Source: Lepidostoma basale
Lineage: Eukaryota > Arthropoda > Insecta > Trichoptera > Lepidostomatidae
Assembly (NCBI GenBank): GCA_022606425.2
Contig: JAHDVF020000053.1
Span: 1,674,001 to 1,738,000, forward strand
Reading direction: 5' to 3'
Length of the DNA: 64,000 nt
Shown: positions 10,450-20,728 of the stretch, one piece after another
Layout: each line of letters opens with the position of its first letter
How positions within the stretch are numbered: position 1 is the first letter of the stretch
Program-made: the position numbers and the translations under genes
The notes under the pieces: generated by a model
The model's database searches: none
What the model was told of the DNA's origin: nothing
What the model saw: only the letters and a program-made list of their open reading frames with translations

Positions 10450-11240
10450 AGAAAAAATTGATTATTTATTGTTTCTTGAATAATGTTGTAAAACTCTATA
10501 TTTAATAAATAATTCAAATAAAAACATATGTTTTATAGGAGTTTTATATCAATAAAAGCGAAAACGGCCGTTCACAACGGAGGTCTGGTCCCAACTCTAA
10601 TGTATGGAAGCGAAGCATAGAACTGGCAGAAGAAGGAAGAGAGCAGAATAAATGTGGTATAGATGAGGTTCCTAAGACGTATGTGTGTTAGAAAAATATA
10701 CGACAGAATCTTAAATGCTGATATAAGAAAGGAATGTAGAACGGAAGAAGGTATTATGAATCAAACTATGAAAGGATCGCTGCTTTGGTTCGGACATATG
10801 GAGCGCATGGATGGAGAAAGAATGGTTAAGAAAGTATACGTTAATGATGTAAATGAAGTACGGAGTCGAGGCAGACCGAGGAAAACATGGCACGACCAAA
10901 TTAATCAAATTTCACATGTTGGTCATGTTAGAAGTCGGAAAAACGACGTACGTGTATGACTCGTTGTATGAATGTGGAGGAATCTAGAGAGGTGTGCCAG
11001 GATAGAGTAGTGTGGCGGTCCATTCTCTCTGCCGCGATGGTTTCCAACAGAGAATTTTGGTTCAGATGATTGTTTGTTTGTTTGTTTAATATATTTCATG
11101 GGAATGAAATGTTTCGACTTGTTAATCAGACATTTTATAATGCCTTAACAAGACAAAACATGTTATTTCCATAAAATGTAATAAAACTTCTAGAAAACTG
11201 ATGTTTTCATTTGTATTAAATAAAAAATATCTTTTAAACA
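10450..11240. repeat. Family E palindrome split by an L1 insertion
   Basis: Left arm (minus) at about 10450-10545 begins ttattgtttcttgaataatgt and resumes after L1 at 11088-11130 (atatttcatgggaatgaaatgtttcgac). The right arm follows head to head at 11130-11240 with ttataatgcctt .. aaaacatgttatttcc and the E flank. Removing L1 restores a fold-back unit of roughly 250 bp. Confidence 0.65.
10560..11087 (+). mobile_element. L1 LINE, 5'-truncated, (TTTG)n tail
   Basis: A 98-codon frame from 10663 reads MRFLRRMCVRKIYDRILNAD, MNQTMKGSLLWFGHMERMDG and RSRGRPRKTWHDQINQISHV. The 3' end is altered (gccgcgatggtttccaac) and followed by gattgtttgtttgtttgttta. The VRSRGRP variant and the GTTTG tail mark a subfamily distinct from the GTTA-tailed copies. 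Confidence 0.85.
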
Positions 11241-11241
11241 T

Positions 11242-11764
11242 TGCAATAAATTTTTAAACAATGTTTCTTCAGGTTTCTTTGTTTAAAATATTATAGATGG
11301 ACGTACCCCTATGGTTATTTAATTAATTGTAAATTTAGAGGATACAAAAGGAGACGTGTTCGTTGTAGGCGGTAGATAGCCAGGTGCAGCTCCTCCAGCG
11401 AAGCCGATACGGGATGCTACAGGCCAAGATCCCTAACTACTACAATTCACATACACGTATCACCTATACGAGTAGGTAAGTACCTCAGGTACGCGCTCGA
11501 CTTGCACCTTGCACCAATTTGATGCAATGCCGGTCGGCTTGTTGTGAACCGTTACACTCGCGGTGTAGCTTAATAACACTGCACATTTAGTAGGAATTCC
11601 TTAATTAGAAAAGAGCACAACCGTTTTTACGCTGACGATGTCCCGGCGAATTAGCGGCACGACATCCCAGAGTGGAATTTTAGTAAAACCGCACTTTTTA
11701 ATCAATCATTATAACACAGCCAAATTGTAACAAATACAATATCTAACATCGTTTTCCCGAAGTC
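11242..11764. other. Spacer with possible unique G+C segment
   Basis: 11350-11560 has balanced composition (gtgcagctcctccagcgaagccgatacggg) and does not match repeats here. No ORF or domain recognised. Confidence 0.45.
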
Positions 11765-12690
11765 TTCTTCTTCTTCCTTGATGTAGACATATGTGGTCTA
11801 TTCTTCAGAGAGTTGCTCCTCCTGTTCCCTCCTCCGAATTCCCAGTTGCCTTTCTATCTTTTAAGAGGTCTTCTACAAGGACTTCTAGTGCCGAGCCTTA
11901 TGTATGGAAGTGAAGTTTAGAGTTGGCAGAAGAAAGATGAAAGTAGGAAAAATGCCGTAGAAATGAGGACACTACGAAGAATGTACGGAAAAACAATGTA
12001 TGATAGAATATCTAACGATAAAGTAAGAAAGGAATATAAAGCGGATGAATGCGTGATAAATAGAATCAAGAAAGGGTCATTAAAATGGTTTGGAATGGAA
12101 CGAATGGATGAGGGAGGGGTGGTTAAAAGGGTATATAAAAGTAGTGTGAATGGAAAAAGAAGTCGAGGAAGGCCAAGAAAGATATGGTATGACCAAATTA
12201 ATCAATTACTGAAAGGCGGCCATGTTCGAAGAAGGTACAATCGACGAGCGTGCATGTCACGATGTGTGAATGTAGAAGAGGCGCGAGAGTTATGTCAGGA
12301 TAGAACAATGTGGCGACCCATCCTCTCTGCCTACCCCTCCGGAGAAACGGCGTGATGGTTATTTAGTTATTTAGTTAGTTCTACAAGGATACGCTCCGTA
12401 ATGCTGATTATGTAGTGCAATATAGGGGACTCTGGTGGAATTCATTCTTTGGACATGACCGCACCAGTCCTTCCTTCTCTGTCTAATTCATCTTACAATA
12501 TCTTCAGCCTATAATATATATCTTATTCTGATGTTCCTCGCGGGATCTCTTAGTGTCATCCTCAGTGTCTTTATCTCGAAAGTCATCAGAACTTGTTTGG
12601 TCCTGACTATGTCTGCCCATGCTTCAACGCCAAATGTTATTATTGGTCTCGAAGTGGTAGGCCAAAAATAATGCACCTCCACGCTGTCCT
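11765..12690 (-). mobile_element. L3-type LINE interrupted by L1
   Basis: Minus-strand L3 sequence at 11765-11881 starts with the cttcttcttctt tail and continues at 12390-12690 (RT thumb to C-terminus, frame-broken; complement of gttgaagcatgggcagacatagtc). The two halves join at the L1 target-site duplication ttctacaagga. Confidence 0.7.
11882..12378 (+). mobile_element. L1 LINE insertion with 11-bp TSD, best preserved C-terminus
   Basis: Bounded by ttctacaagga at 11871-11881 and 12379-12389. A 130-codon frame from 11963 runs to the natural stop: MRTLRRMYGKTMYDRISNDK, SLKWFG (H of WFGHMERM deleted to WFGMERM), RSRGRPRKIWYDQINQLL, RACMSRCVNVEEARELCQDR, SAYPSGETA. The tail is gatggttatttagttatttagtta. 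It is 5'-truncated in the thumb, so it cannot move by itself. Confidence 0.9.
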
Positions 12691-12761
12691 TTCATGTCAT
12701 ACCACTCACATCCTCCACGCGTCTAGAACTCAAGTAGTTTTCTTCGACTCATTACTTAGCA

Positions 12762-12912
12762 AATATGTGTTATTAATTTGTGTAATTTTGGGTAACACCG
12801 TGGTAATGTGGTGGTGGTAACCCTGAAGATGGAGACTGAAACGATCTCCGAAACGTCGGTCGAGAATGAGAAATCACACGGTGTTACCCAAAATCACACA
12901 AAACATATTGCT
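12762..12912 (+). ncRNA. Hammerhead-like ribozyme in a fold-back, family H
   Basis: Core 12823-12857. CTGAAGA (12823-12829) matches CUGANGA exactly. One extra T (12830) precedes stem II GGAGA/TCTCC (12831-12835 with 12845-12849), GAAAC (12850-12854) and GTC (12855-12857), so stem III is just ACGU with no loop. Bases ggt after the triplet pair with acc before the core. An 18-bp perfect inverted repeat (12785-12802 with 12877-12894) closes the unit as an extended helix I and continues imperfectly to 12762 and 12912. No core base is missing apart from the one-base insertion. A damaged relative is at 61300. Confidence 0.7.
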
Positions 12913-12944
12913 GCCAATCGTGAAAATCTACGCAATTATTTGTT

Positions 12945-13010
12945 TTTGATTGTTTGATTATTGAACAATGATGTTAATCTCCATAATAAATAATTAATAC
13001 GATTACAGGT
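12945..13010 (-). repeat. Family E arm fragment
   Basis: The sequence ttgaacaatgatgttaatctcc .. aataattaatacg matches the distal end of the E arm. No hammerhead core is left. Confidence 0.5.
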
Positions 13011-13169
13011 TACATGTTATGAGCCGCAGACGCCGTTTCTGATTTTAATTTCAATTAGTTAAAACATTTAGTTAAATATCCACACTTTTTACGTTCGATC
13101 TGGTGACATAAATTTATCTTATTTATAATCGAGTGAAATAATAGCAGGTGATCACCGCCTCCAAAAGCT

Positions 13170-13484
13170 ATGTACAGAAGTGACCAGTCTGGCGGATCTA
13201 TGTATCATACGAGCTATGTACCACAGCCATATACGGTTCCCTTCCCAACTGTCGTGCCTTGTCCCTATGATTATTTTCCCAGCAGAAGGCGTGCACCGCA
13301 GGTCAGCGCTCCTATGGCCCGGGCCCGGTCGCGGAGAGGGTTTCCGCATGGCCAGCCAACCCTGACGGCCGTGCAGCCGCATCACCACTCATCAGTCATA
13401 GACTGCTCCGACACCGTCCGATACCTCGGCCTGATCCGGAACCACCTTGTACAAAAACCCGACAAGCAAGACGCGAACGAATAA
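13170..13484 (+). CDS. Possible host coding exon, unknown protein
   Basis: A 104-codon frame starts MYRSDQSGGSMYHTSYVPQP and continues YTVPFPTVVPCPYDYFPSRR, rich in Tyr, Pro and Ser, and clearly higher in G+C than its surroundings. It does not resemble any LINE here. At 13302 there is a possible splice donor (cag|gtcagc) that would leave a 44-codon exon in phase 0; beyond it the frame is Arg/His-rich and less protein-like, ending at taa in aataaa (13482). I cannot name the protein. It could be a first coding exon or a chance frame in a G+C island; an overlapping minus frame of 78 codons shows the island itself favours open frames. Confidence 0.25.
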   Translation: MYRSDQSGGSMYHTSYVPQPYTVPFPTVVPCPYDYFPSRRRAPQVSAPMARARSRRGFPHGQPTLTAVQPHHHSSVIDCSDTVRYLGLIRNHLVQKPDKQDANE

Positions 13485-13489
13485 AAAAC

Positions 13490-14378
13490 ATATAAGCCTT
13501 TTTACACGCTGTTCGATTTGTTTGATGGTTTATTACTCTTCTCCCGTGTCTAAGATGTAGCGTGTTCCATTGGCGTTTGTGCCTTTGTCTTTCGCAGCTC
13601 GTTATAGCAGCTTATGTCAAGGTATTTGAAGATGACGCGTTTTTTATATGTCAGCCCATTCTCATTTGTAGAAAAACAAAATGACGCTACGGCGTTGACC
13701 TGGTGTTCTGGAACAATACGACGAGTAACAATTATATTTTATCTCTTACATAGGTATGTGGTAATTAAATAATATTTCTTTTTAGGTTCCCATAGAAATA
13801 CCCAAGGTGGGTTTTCTCGTGTGATTCATTCGTTTTGTTTACCGCGAGGTGGGCATGCTTTCCAGTAAATTTTCAGCAGACTATTGAGATTATAGTTTTA
13901 TTAAACCTGGCAATGCCATATTTTTACGTAATAAACTCAACTATTGGCTTGTTGAATGATTCTCTTTTGACTGTTTAACGGTATAAAACTTTCTTAGAAA
14001 TATTTTGAAAATCGCATTTTCAAAGAGATTGAATTATGGCAGGTTATAATGTCCCACCCAACACTTTGGTTATGCTTAATAAATACATTTAAAAAATCTC
14101 TAAATGATACTTATGTATAACTAGAGTAATTTCGCGTAAATTCCGTATTGAAAAAGAAAACGAACTTATTTGTCAATTTAAATCACTTTTTATTCATTTA
14201 TAATTAATTAAGATAAATATGGATATGACTTTGTCAGCTTGTTATTATTTAAATATTTAGTGGCAATGTTAATAAACTTATATTATATAAGTCTATCATA
14301 GACAACTACTTTTATTTATCAGGTTTATAAAGGCTACAAAGGTGACATACATGGGACATGTACTAATATGTTAATTAA
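13490..14378. other. Spacer, nothing recognised
   Basis: Mostly A+T-rich. No ORF with a domain and no match to the repeat families described. Confidence 0.5.
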
Positions 14379-14379
14379 T

Positions 14380-14792
14380 ATAAATGAAAACGTCTATTTT
14401 CTAGAAATTTTATTACATTTTAATCGCCTTGCTAAGGCAATACCAAATCTCTTTTTTGTGCATTTTGTGCACATCTTGTGTCTTTTGCGTTGTCTGCTCC
14501 ATCTGACAATATCTTCCACCTTGTAGATTTCGCGAATAGCAGGGCTTCCTCACACTCGAAGAGTCCTTCCTGCTATTGTCCTCAGCGTCCGCATCTCTAC
14601 TACCAGCAATTTAGCGTTCGTTCTTGTGGTATCCGCTCTGGTCTCGACGCCATATGTCAATATAGGCGAAACATATCTTTCCCATAAAATAGAGTAAAGC
14701 TTCAAGAAAACAGACTTTTTCATTCGTATTATTTATTGAATATGGAATTTTACATGATTGTTCAAGAGACAATAAATATGTTATATGTATAA
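14380..14792. repeat. Family E palindrome split by an L3 fragment
   Basis: Left arm minus at 14385-14450 (gaaaacgtctattttctagaaattttatta .. cgccttgctaaggcaatacc), right arm plus at about 14662-14792 (ggcgaaacatatc .. cataaaatag .. gttcaagagacaataaat). Between the two lies a 185-bp minus-strand L3 LINE piece, at the site where the central hammerhead core would be. Confidence 0.65.
14475..14660 (-). mobile_element. L3 LINE fragment inside an E palindrome
   Basis: The complement reads as RT thumb to post-thumb L3 (tatggcgtcgagaccagagcgg; MRTLRTIAG-like; IREIYKVEDIVRWS-like). It aligns with the 49021 and 58400 copies over the same segment. Confidence 0.65.
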
Positions 14793-15119
14793 AACTCCTA
14801 CAGTTCAAATATACGAGTATAGTATCATAAAATATCTATGGAATTGGTAGAATTAAGAGTGTATTGACTCCAAATCATATATAAATGAATTGAGCTGCCT
14901 TATAATTGTGGAGTAATTTGTTTCGAATGTGAGACATTCGCACAATAGAGAGTCAACGCATATTTTTATTTACTTCAATTGGAGTTAAAATAAAAATATA
15001 TAAATAAAATATATATGTAATAACTAAATAAGTATACGAGTATTTGACATCTAATGAGTTTACCTGTATATAGGCAATAATGACTTTTACTTTTACAAAG
15101 GGCTCTTAACCCTTGGCTA
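14793..15119. other. A+T-rich spacer
   Basis: Nothing recognised. Confidence 0.5.
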
Positions 15120-15310
15120 GACTAATTACCCGAATCGAGGGGAGGGCTGTGATTGGTCGGCGCCGCCACGCATGGCGGCCGCGGGCGCTGTTACTGACGT
15201 TGACGCGTCCGTGAGACGGCCCGACAATGACCGCTATTGTTTCTCGCGATCATTGGGACCTACTCGCAAAGAGCGTGTAGGTCCCGAGGGAAGCGCGGGC
15301 CATAACCCCT
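15120..15310. promoter_or_regulatory. CpG-rich island with promoter-like boxes
   Basis: A sharp G+C island in A+T-rich DNA. It holds an inverted CCAAT box (attgg, 15152-15156), cggcgccgcc, a CRE-like tgacgt (15195-15200) and a 9-bp hairpin gggacctac/gtaggtccc (15255-15263 with 15277-15285). No transcript can be assigned. It could be a promoter or enhancer of a flanking gene; the alternative is a fragment of an unrecognised repeat. Confidence 0.3.
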
Positions 15311-15427
15311 AATGACAATCCAATGTCGATTTTAACATATTTCACAAATACTATAATATTTTACGTATTTAAAGCATAAATTGGGAACGGTACAAAATAA
15401 AAATAAAATTTTATTTTTGTTTATATG

Positions 15428-15558
15428 TATATTTAATTAGAATCCACTAATGTTTGTTTGTGTCTTCGACCGGTTTCGGAGGCAAACTTCCGGTGTAAAA
15501 GATGGCAGCGAGCTGCCGAATCCAGTCGCAGACACAAACATTAGTGGATTTTAACTAA
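15428..15558. repeat. Family A palindrome with hammerhead-like cores in both arms
   Basis: Arms 15428-15480 and 15505-15558 are inverse copies (tatatttaattagaatccactaatg .. and its complement). The plus arm has gatggcagc/gctgcc stem II followed by gaatccagtc (A15.1 lost). The minus arm reads gaaaccggtcgaagac on the complement, with stem III ACCGGU and GUC intact but stem II shortened. Each arm keeps parts the other has lost. Confidence 0.6.
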
Positions 15559-15596
15559 ATATACAATTAATTAAAAAAAAAAATTTCAAAGAACTT

Positions 15597-15950
15597 CAAC
15601 AAGGAAGATGTAGCCAGCAGACTCAACAAGTCAAAGGGGAGCTTTCGCTATGCTTCGCCCTGTATGGCGTTCCAGTATCATTTCGAGAAAGCTCAAGCTC
15701 CAAATTTTCAGCAGTAGCGTTAAAAATGTACTGCTGTACGGATGTGAGACTTGGAAATCTACCGCAGACGTTATTGGAAAACTCCAGGTGTTTATAAATA
15801 GAGCCACCTGGAGAAGAGCCCTGCAGGACGAGGTTAAGGCAGCAGGCCTCACTTGGAATGATGTTAGGTATCAGGCATGCGATTAAGTCGGGTGGAGAAG
15901 GTTCTTCGAGACCCTATGCACCATGGAGGTGTGACAGGACCAAAAGAATA
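15597..15950 (+). mobile_element. LINE family L7, thumb to C-terminus with internal deletion
   Basis: Reads LNKSKGSFAMLRPVWRSSII, then SSVKNVLLYGCETWKSTADV and IGKLQVFINRA, and jumps directly to TWRRALQDEVKAAGLTWNDV, the C-terminus. The middle (present in part on the minus copy at 36052) is deleted. It ends caccatggaggtgtgacaggacc plus aagaataagaagaag. Confidence 0.8.
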
Positions 15951-16492
15951 AGAAGAAGGCTAAGAACTTATACCTTCAAAATCACATTTTTTTTTGTTTT
16001 CTTCGAATTGTACCAATAATATCAAAATTGACTATCTCCTATATATTTCGTCTCTTGAATGGAAAGATCAGAGTCAATTTGTTTCTGCATATTACGAAAC
16101 GATATTTTATACTTTATAGTTCTATTTCGATCTTATATGTTATTAAAGGGTGGTATATAAGAATTGCAATGCTAGAATTACGAACTTTACACATCTATTT
16201 TAAGTCTGTAATCTTATAAAAAATATGTTTTTATAATTTATTACTAATATATAATACATTAGATTCTTTGTTTGTGTACCAAAAAAATATATAACTAAAC
16301 CCCTCAAAGGTTTTATGGTATGCATAACCACTATAGTATGGAATTTTTGGCAAAGTCGATACGATTGAGGCTATAGTTACAATGCGATATTTGATGATGG
16401 TTCAAGTCGTTTAATATACACTCTATTTATAATATAAATCTCAGAAAGTCTTAGTTGCAGGGGCGAGATCGTCGATGTACACTGAATGATAT
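15951..16492. other. A+T-rich spacer
   Basis: A 63-codon frame (16028-16219) is low complexity and unlikely to be real. Confidence 0.5.
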
Positions 16493-16493
16493 A

Positions 16494-16678
16494 AAACAAT
16501 TAATACGAATGAAAACGTATATTTTCTAGTATGCAGTTTAATTGTATTTTATGTGAATGACGTGTATCACCTGTCAAAGGCAATATCAAATGTATTTCTA
16601 GAAAATGGCCGTTTTCAATCATATTAATTATTTAATATGACGTTTTACACCATAGTTCAAGAAACAATAAATATGACC
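16494..16678. repeat. Family E palindrome
   Basis: Left arm: ttaatacgaatgaaaacgtatattttcta .. gaatgacgtgtatcacctgtcaaaggcaatatcaaatg. The right arm lacks the central core and continues tttctagaaaatggccgttttc .. gttcaagaaacaataaata. The minus-strand core has ttgatat and a damaged gaaa. Confidence 0.6.
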
Positions 16679-16904
16679 TAAAACAACTTTATTTTTTACA
16701 TTTAAAGCAACTGCTGCATTGTAATTATCTTAGCGACTGCTGTTAATTTGCAGTAAATTTAAATCACGACTTCCAGGCTGAAGGACCAAATATGTAGCAC
16801 ATAGCAAAAAACAGTACATTTCACAATGCAGATACCTGATAATGAGATATTTTGTATTGTTAAACGTAGTTTTCATTAAGTGAAATAATTCCATACTGTT
16901 TGAT

Positions 16905-17338
16905 CAACAACAACAACAAACCATCACGCCATTTCTCCGAAAGGGTAGGCAGAAAGAATTGACTGCCACACTACTCTATCCAGATACACCTTTCTAGCCT
17001 TCACATTAATCGATTCTCCTGACTTTACAACATGGCCGAACTTTAAAATTTGATTGAAATGATTAAGCCATGTTTTTCTCGGTCTTTCTCGACTCCGCAC
17101 TTCATTTCTTTCTTAACCATTCTTTCGTAATCCATGCGATCCATGTGACCAAACCAACTCCTTTCATAATTTTGTTCATAATATTAAGCTCTACATTCCT
17201 TCCTTATACTCGTATCAGCATCTGAAACTCTGTCTTGCATCGTTAAAGACACATACGTCTAAGGAATCTCATCTCTACCGCAGTTATTCTACTCTCATCC
17301 TTCTTCTGCCAGTTATATGCTTCTCTTCCATACTGTTT
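16905..17338 (-). mobile_element. L1 LINE, 5'-truncated, (GTT)n tail
   Basis: Minus copy starts with the complement of (gtt)n at 16906-16918 and aaaccatcacgccatttctcc, runs through the RCMNVE, RGRPRKTW and WFGHMERM blocks (frames broken), and ends at 17335 in the thumb (gtatggaagagaagcatataactgg on the complement). Confidence 0.8.
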
Positions 17339-17721
17339 TGATTTCTATAATACACAATTACAAATTATATGTATTTATGTATATGATAAACTATGGAGTT
17401 TATTTAACTTAAACGCATTCTAATGTGTACTTTACCACAATTACAGAATACTTTTTTTACCGAATCCCCATATGGTATCGATACTGTTCGTGTCTTCATA
17501 AGGACAATTGCAAAAATAAAGTTTCACTTAATTATTTGCAGTAATGAAGATGCGGTATTTTTAAAAACCGGTTGGTGATTGGAAAAAAGCCATCTGTGGT
17601 TCAATCAAAAGTAACAACACGAATTAATTAAGTCACTATCAAAATACATTCATACCTTTTAGACCACAGTATTAATTGAATAATTTGAAAAACTAAACGA
17701 GTTCATTTTATATTTAAAGGG
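17339..17721. other. A+T-rich spacer
   Basis: Nothing recognised. Confidence 0.5.
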
Positions 17722-17815
17722 TAGAGCACAACCACACTGCCATCGCCCGGAATCGAACCCGGGACCTTCGGTTTAGCAGTCTCAGCTCTTGTCACTCTGC
17801 CACGAAGGTCGTCAC
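17722..17815 (-). mobile_element. SINE head (tRNA-like part) only
   Basis: Complement gives an A box (tggcagagtg), the run accgaaggtcccgggttcga and B box (ggttcgattcc). The body and 3' end are missing, so this is the isolated Pol III promoter part. The internal order and lack of flanking SINE body argue against a functional tRNA gene. Confidence 0.7.
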
Positions 17816-18199
17816 AGAGGTCGTAGACCACGTTATTTACATTCTACAATATTATGTTCTCACTCCAAATATTTCACTAATTTTAATTTATTTCTTGTTA
17901 GCAGTAAATAATATCGGGAATACGATATTGACCAATAATTTGAACCTCACGAAGAAAGCATTTTTATATCTTTGAAACATATTGTGATTAATTAACATCT
18001 ACAAACGGAATAGACTGTGTTTAAAATCCATAAAAAAGTTAATATGATAGTAAAAATGATACTTTACAATAGATGTAACAATTATTATGTCGATGATATC
18101 AGCATTCATGATATCTCAGAATGTTGTTTAATTATGTTCTCTTCTGTAAGATAAATTCTCACTGATTTTTATAGCATAACGATCTTTGCTTGTACATCT
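17816..18199. other. A+T-rich spacer
   Basis: Nothing recognised. Confidence 0.5.
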
Positions 18200-19060
18200 A
18201 TCAAATCAAAACAGTTTATTACCGCAACAGACATTACAAACAGTATAAATGATTCATCTATTGAGTACAGGTAAAATAAAATGTTTACAATATTATAACA
18301 GGAACGCATGAGAGATGGTTCGACATTAGGAATACAAGATACTCTCCAGAATTAAGAGTATTATTTGTCTTCTGAACGTACTTGTACTAATATCAAAGGC
18401 GTCAATTTCCGAGGAGACCGCGTTCAGCAGACTTATTGCTCTTCCCATCTGTATCACCAGAAGCAGGTTAGTTCTGCTACCAACAGGTAAAACAATCTGT
18501 GCTGTCGCTGTCGGAGATATATATTAGGGACAAAAAGACCAACATCCTCCAGCACGGCCGAGTTCTCGAAATATCCCCTGAATAATTTTAAGCAATGTGT
18601 TATGAGATGTCCATCTTTTCGAAGCTGTAGATAGTTGGTCCCTAGCATTCCCAAAAGAAATGACGTGGGATGGAGCCACGGATAACTACCTTACTCCCTC
18701 GTAAGGACTCCATATCACAGAACTACATTCTAGTCTACTCCGAACCAATATACAGGACTTTGTGCACATTTGGGATCTCAGAAAACTCTTCGGTCCGAAC
18801 GATGAAGCCCAACATCTTCAGTGCAATGTCACAATCCTCTCAATATGTGCACGAAAAGTCAGCCTACTCTCATAGATGATCCCGAGATTTCTCATTGTAG
18901 ATACATGTGCTAGTTGGTGGTTGTTTATCGTGTATTTATGATACACATTTCTCAATACTCTGGCAAAATATTGCATAAAGCAATTAGAGTCATTGAATTG
19001 CATTTGATTACTGTGACCAGTTAACAATATAGTAACGTTTGTATATCTAATGGTTGTGCA
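18200..19060 (-). mobile_element. Jockey-like LINE (L8), RT thumb to 3' end
   Basis: Minus frames read INNHQLAHVSTMRNLGI and MRNLGIIYESRLTFRAHIER (the DLG..D..L.F..HI block), then LVRSRLECSSVIWSPYE (LE..S.IW.P), then VLEDVGLFVPNIYLRQRQHR and ISLLNAVSSEIDAFDIS. This order is typical of the end of Jockey/I-type RT ORFs. It is frame-broken, with catalytic motifs lost by 5' truncation. A second copy lies at 51155. Confidence 0.75.
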
Positions 19061-19109
19061 TCTTATAAATGAAGTGGCAACCCCATGAAGTTTACAAAAT
19101 CTTGTACGG

Positions 19110-19340
19110 AAAACACTTGTTTAAGAAATGTAAAATATCTTTAATTTATATAACCAATTTTTTTTTGTAAGTTTGTTATATTTTATGGTAAAACATGTTT
19201 CGCCAATCTAAGGCCTTGTCAAATGATAATGCTTTAGAAGGACGAAATATGTTATTCACATTAAACACTTACATTTTCATTCGTATGAATACTTTCATAT
19301 GGAATTTTAGATCATTATTCAATAAACAATAAATAAAAAT
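19110..19340. repeat. Family E palindrome, both arms present
   Basis: Minus arm (ttgtttaagaaatgtaaaatat .. aaacatgtttcgccaatctaaggcc) meets plus arm (atgataatgctttagaaggacgaaatatgtt .. caataaacaataaata) at about 19222. Minus core on the complement has GGC GAAACATGTT. Plus core has A3 and GAAAT. This copy shows the full symmetric layout. Confidence 0.65.
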
Positions 19341-19813
19341 CCTCTATATTTTGATAATTCAACATGCACTTCTATTTAGAATACTTAAAATCAATGTTCT
19401 ACTATTTTTATAAACGTGCATTTTCAGGTAGGTACTAAAACACATCTTTTCACCTTTACATATTGTTCGAAATACGAGCATAGTCGTGATTAATTTATGT
19501 AAAGTTGGAGAGTGAGCCACTGATTGATAAAGCCACATTTTCCACTGTTCCCCGATTCCTCTTTAACAGAATTAAAGCTAACTAGATTTTTTCATTGAAT
19601 TTCAATTGTACTTTCACAAGCCTATATGGATTGCTATTGAAAACGACTAGTCTTGTGCGAAGCATACGGGTATTCAGTAATAATTTACTAAGAAGTTTTG
19701 AATTTTCTATTTTAAGGGAATGATTTTGTAAAGCAACATCATATCGTTAATTATGTCCATTTCAGGGATTCTTTTTGCATTTTACGTATGATGCAATCAT
19801 TTGCATTACATTT
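19341..19813. other. A+T-rich spacer
   Basis: Nothing recognised. Confidence 0.45.
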
Positions 19814-20214
19814 GAGGGTATTATTTGCAAACCTGGCAAACTCCCTCATTAGATGTTTTGAGTAAATCGCAAAAAACTGATACGCTAATAAAATGCGCTT
19901 TTTTACGATATTTATTTCTTTCATCTCAACCAGTTAGTATTTTAAAAGTAATCAGCCATGAAATAATCATCATTATGTTGATAATTAAAGTAAAATAATG
20001 AATTTAATTTTGGAGTTTGCTTTGCAACACTCAAGTGGAAGTTGCCATGTTTGCAACAAACCCTATATTTTAATACCAAAATTCTTCAGAATGAAGCCAA
20101 ATTTGAAACTGAAAATCAATAAAAATTGGGTGCAAATGTATTATGAATAAGACCCAATTCATATCTCACTTTCGATTGTTGGTGGAGTTTGCCGGGTTTG
20201 CAAATAGTATCCTC
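19814..20214. repeat. 400-bp element with 31-bp inverted ends
   Basis: 19814-19844 (gagggtattatttgcaaacc .. ggcaaactcc) matches the inverse of 20184-20214 at 28 of 31 positions. The interior repeats parts of the end motif (tttgcaacactc, gtttgcaacaaaccc). It looks like a fold-back or MITE relic. No coding. Confidence 0.6.
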
Positions 20215-20728
20215 ATTTCTTCCTTATTATGACGTTCAGAATTCTATCATATATAGTTTTCCCGCTCACTCGTCCCCAATAAATATATGTTTTCATTATC
20301 ATGACAATACATATACGTAGATTACCACGCTGCATATATAATTAATTTTGTAACAAGCAGGTAGATACTCGCATTTGTGAATGAGTGTTGTAATTCGAAA
20401 TAATAAAAACATTGAATTTATAATGCGAATCAAAATGCTATTACTCGTGTGTCCAGATAAGTGAATACGTAGATATCATCCCGTCCCGCGTGTGCATTTC
20501 ATTATTCCACCGGTACCCGCCGGCCGTGGGTATCCGCTAATTCCCATCTGATTGTATTTCCGGGTGGACGGAGAGCGGATACAGCGCCACACAGCTATAT
20601 GCCCAGACGGAAGTACACACAATATCTACCATAGACGGGTAACTGTCACTTAAACAACTGGATATGTTAGAATGATTCATTATAATGGACACTACAATAC
20701 TATCTGTTTTAAATAATTACAACTTACT
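20215..20728. other. Spacer with a G+C segment at 20462-20640
   Basis: 20500-20590 (ccaccggtacccgccggccgtggg; cgggtggacggagagcgg) is compositionally distinct and not repeated in the window. No ORF. It may be unique host sequence. Confidence 0.45.

Noticed and set aside
17722..17815. Functional tRNA gene
   Set aside because: A and B boxes are present, but the sequence equals the SINE head seen in eleven copies; no proper acceptor stem was found.
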